Below, piece after piece: positions 62,874 through 64,000 of a stretch of DNA of 64,000 nt (the first letter of the stretch is position 1; each line of letters begins with the position of its first letter). The stretch spans positions 930,001 through 994,000 of the forward strand of contig NZ_CP126739.1 in the NCBI RefSeq assembly GCF_030246885.1, read 5' to 3'. The stretch is from Microbacterium sp. zg-B185 (GTDB lineage: Bacteria > Actinomycetota > Actinomycetes > Actinomycetales > Microbacteriaceae). Under the pieces are notes generated by a model that saw only the letters and a list, made by a program, of their open reading frames with translations, searched no databases and was not told the origin of the DNA. The translations under genes were made by a program, and so were the position numbers.

Positions 62874-63854
62874 ATGCCCGATGCCCCTCTGTCCGGCGAG
62901 GTGCCCGCGTCAGCGCGGCCCGCGCGCGCGTCCGCCCCGGCGGCTGCCGGACGCGATAGTCTCGGCGACGCGATGACCACGATCGACGAGGCACGTGCGA
63001 AGGACCGGGTGATCCCCGATCTGGACTGGCGGGTGTTTCCGGAAGGAACGGTGCGCGACATGCTCGCGGCCCCGAGCGGACCGATCGCGCGCGTCCGCCT
63101 GGGCGACCCGGATGCGCCGCGCGTCGTCCTGGTCTCCGGCGTCGCAGGATCGAAGGAGGACTTCGTCCTGCTCTTCCCGCTGTTCGCCGCCGCGGGGTAC
63201 CGCGTCGAGTCCTACGATCTGGCCGGTCACTATGGATCCGTCGGTGCGGGGCCGGAGAACCTCGATCCGCCCCGCGAGCACTACGACTACCGGCTGTTCC
63301 TGGACGACCTGATCGCGGTCCTCGAGGACGGAGCGACCCCCGCGCACGTCCTCGGATACAGCTTCGCCGGCCTGGTCGCCGAGCTGGCGCTGGTCGAGCG
63401 GCCGGACCTGTTCGCGAGCCTGACCCTGATGTCCGCACCGCCGGCGACCGGGCAGGTCTTCCGCGGGGTCAAGCACATCGGTCCGATCTCGGACATGCCG
63501 CCGCACCGCGCAGCCGGGCTGATCCTGTGGGGCATCCGCTACAACCTGAACCGCACCCCGCCGCAGCGGATCGCGTTCGTCAGGGAGCGGATGGTCGCCA
63601 TCCGCCGCCCGGCCATCGACGACATCGTGGGGCTCATGATGGCGATGCCCGACGTGGCCGATGCCGTGGCCGCGATCGACATCCCCAAGTTCATCGCGGT
63701 CGGCGAGCAGGACCTGTGGCCGACCGCGCAGCACGCGGCGTACGCGGCCCGGATCGGAGCCGGCATGACCGTCTATCCCACCGGCCACGCACCCTGCGAG
63801 ACGGCACCTCACCAGCTGGTGCGCGACATGCTGGAGCTTTTCGGCGCCGCCTGA
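62874..63854 (+). CDS. Alpha/beta hydrolase
   Basis: 326 residues with an Ala-rich head (about 1-30) and an alpha/beta hydrolase core. Nucleophile elbow VLGYSFAGLVAEL (G-x-S-x-G), HG-like loop VVLVSGVAGSKEDF, acid candidate AVGEQDLWPT, and catalytic His in PTGHAPCETAP. ATG 62874 has GAGGAG; an internal ATG (MTTIDEAR) is possible but less well led. Ester or amide substrate unknown. Confidence 0.85.
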   Translation: MPDAPLSGEVPASARPARASAPAAAGRDSLGDAMTTIDEARAKDRVIPDLDWRVFPEGTVRDMLAAPSGPIARVRLGDPDAPRVVLVSGVAGSKEDFVLLFPLFAAAGYRVESYDLAGHYGSVGAGPENLDPPREHYDYRLFLDDLIAVLEDGATPAHVLGYSFAGLVAELALVERPDLFASLTLMSAPPATGQVFRGVKHIGPISDMPPHRAAGLILWGIRYNLNRTPPQRIAFVRERMVAIRRPAIDDIVGLMMAMPDVADAVAAIDIPKFIAVGEQDLWPTAQHAAYAARIGAGMTVYPTGHAPCETAPHQLVRDMLELFGAA

Positions 63855-63904
63855 GTGCTCCGCCGGTCGCCTCGCGCCGCACCGGGAATAGATTTCTTCC
63901 AGCG

Positions 63905-63939
63905 CTGTTCTATCAATTACATTCAACTGAATAGAACAG
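63905..63939. promoter_or_regulatory. Inverted repeat with 9-bp arms upstream of the last gene
   Basis: CTGTTCTAT (63905-63913) and ATAGAACAG (63931-63939), spacer 17 nt, in a clearly AT-rich stretch that also holds ATTCAACTGAAT. This looks like a promoter/operator region for the gene starting at 63972. Confidence 0.5.
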
Positions 63940-63954
63940 GATGCCGCGGCATCC
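63939..63954. repeat. 16-bp palindrome GGATGCCGCGGCATCC
   Basis: The same palindrome occurs at 61521-61536 and inside the yceI terminator. It is built from the GGATGCC word common in this DNA. Confidence 0.6.
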
Positions 63955-63971
63955 CGAATCGGAGAGAGATC

Positions 63972-64000
63972 GTGAACGACACCAGCACCGCGTCCTCCGG
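63972..64000 (+). CDS. Start of an unidentified gene (cut by window end)
   Basis: GTG 63972 with GGAGAG 5-10 bases upstream opens a frame reading MNDTSTASS to the window edge. Too short to identify. The AT-rich inverted repeat upstream suggests a regulated promoter. Confidence 0.55.

Overview
This window is high-GC DNA with strong GC3 bias, many GTG starts and actinobacterial gene orders: dxr-rseP-ispG-proS, nusA-ylxR-infB-rbfA, truB-ribF and deoC with paired aldehyde dehydrogenases. Gene content, the rare-codon context GCATCC/GGATGC and the protein types point to Microbacteriaceae, most likely Microbacterium or a close relative. It reads as chromosomal core and near-core sequence. I see no phage, integrase, insertion sequence, CRISPR array, rRNA or tRNA.

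Layout. 1-6 kb: the end of an FtsK/SpoIIIE-type ATPase, an APC permease, asparaginase and alanine dehydrogenase, an OsmC peroxidase and a PlsC acyltransferase. 6-18 kb: a lipoprotein FKBP, then dxr, rseP, ispG and proS, interrupted by a divergent MurE-type ligase, a PhzE/TrpEG-type fused anthranilate (or ADIC) synthase with a Trp attenuator, and ACC deaminase. 18-33 kb: a stress flavoprotein, a DUF1206 membrane protein, a membrane-anchored lipase, nusA-ylxR-infB-rbfA, a divergent glycosyltransferase/TetR pair, mutY, a lipoprotein, a uridine kinase-like gene, truB, two small membrane proteins and ribF. 33-42 kb: deoC with two aldehyde dehydrogenase genes (the second lacks the catalytic part), a GDPD, a lipoprotein, an SNF2 helicase and pfkA. 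42-44 kb: a repeat-rich pocket of REP-like hairpins, a 129-bp-period tandem duplication and a hexanucleotide array, around an AbiEi/DUF559-type gene. 44-64 kb: oligopeptidase B, two MFS exporters, a Pit phosphate transporter, a phosphodiesterase, aspartase, a FAH-family hydrolase, PrsW, a cytosolic FKBP, YceI, a YhiM-like membrane protein, an EamA exporter, rpsO, a 2OG-Fe(II) oxygenase, an acyltransferase-3, an alpha/beta hydrolase and the first codons of a last gene.

How the parts work together. Dxr and IspG are MEP-pathway steps for isoprenoids. DeoC plus the aldehyde dehydrogenase pair form a deoxyribose-phosphate to acetaldehyde to acetate route. Asparaginase, alanine dehydrogenase and aspartase are all ammonia-linked amino-acid enzymes. 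NusA, YlxR, IF-2, RbfA, TruB and S15 serve transcription, translation and ribosome maturation.

The most notable signals are: (i) a leaderless-promoter signature, a TANNNT hexamer (often TAGGCT) 6-7 nt before the start codon of about 19 genes, which also fixes many starts; (ii) an unambiguous trp attenuator whose 11-residue leader has tandem Trp codons; (iii) a perfect 34-bp palindrome between acdS and proS; (iv) REP-like hairpins with compensatory base changes; (v) a MurE paralogue with an altered amino-acid-specificity motif; (vi) an enterobacterial YhiM-like protein built from five internal repeats.
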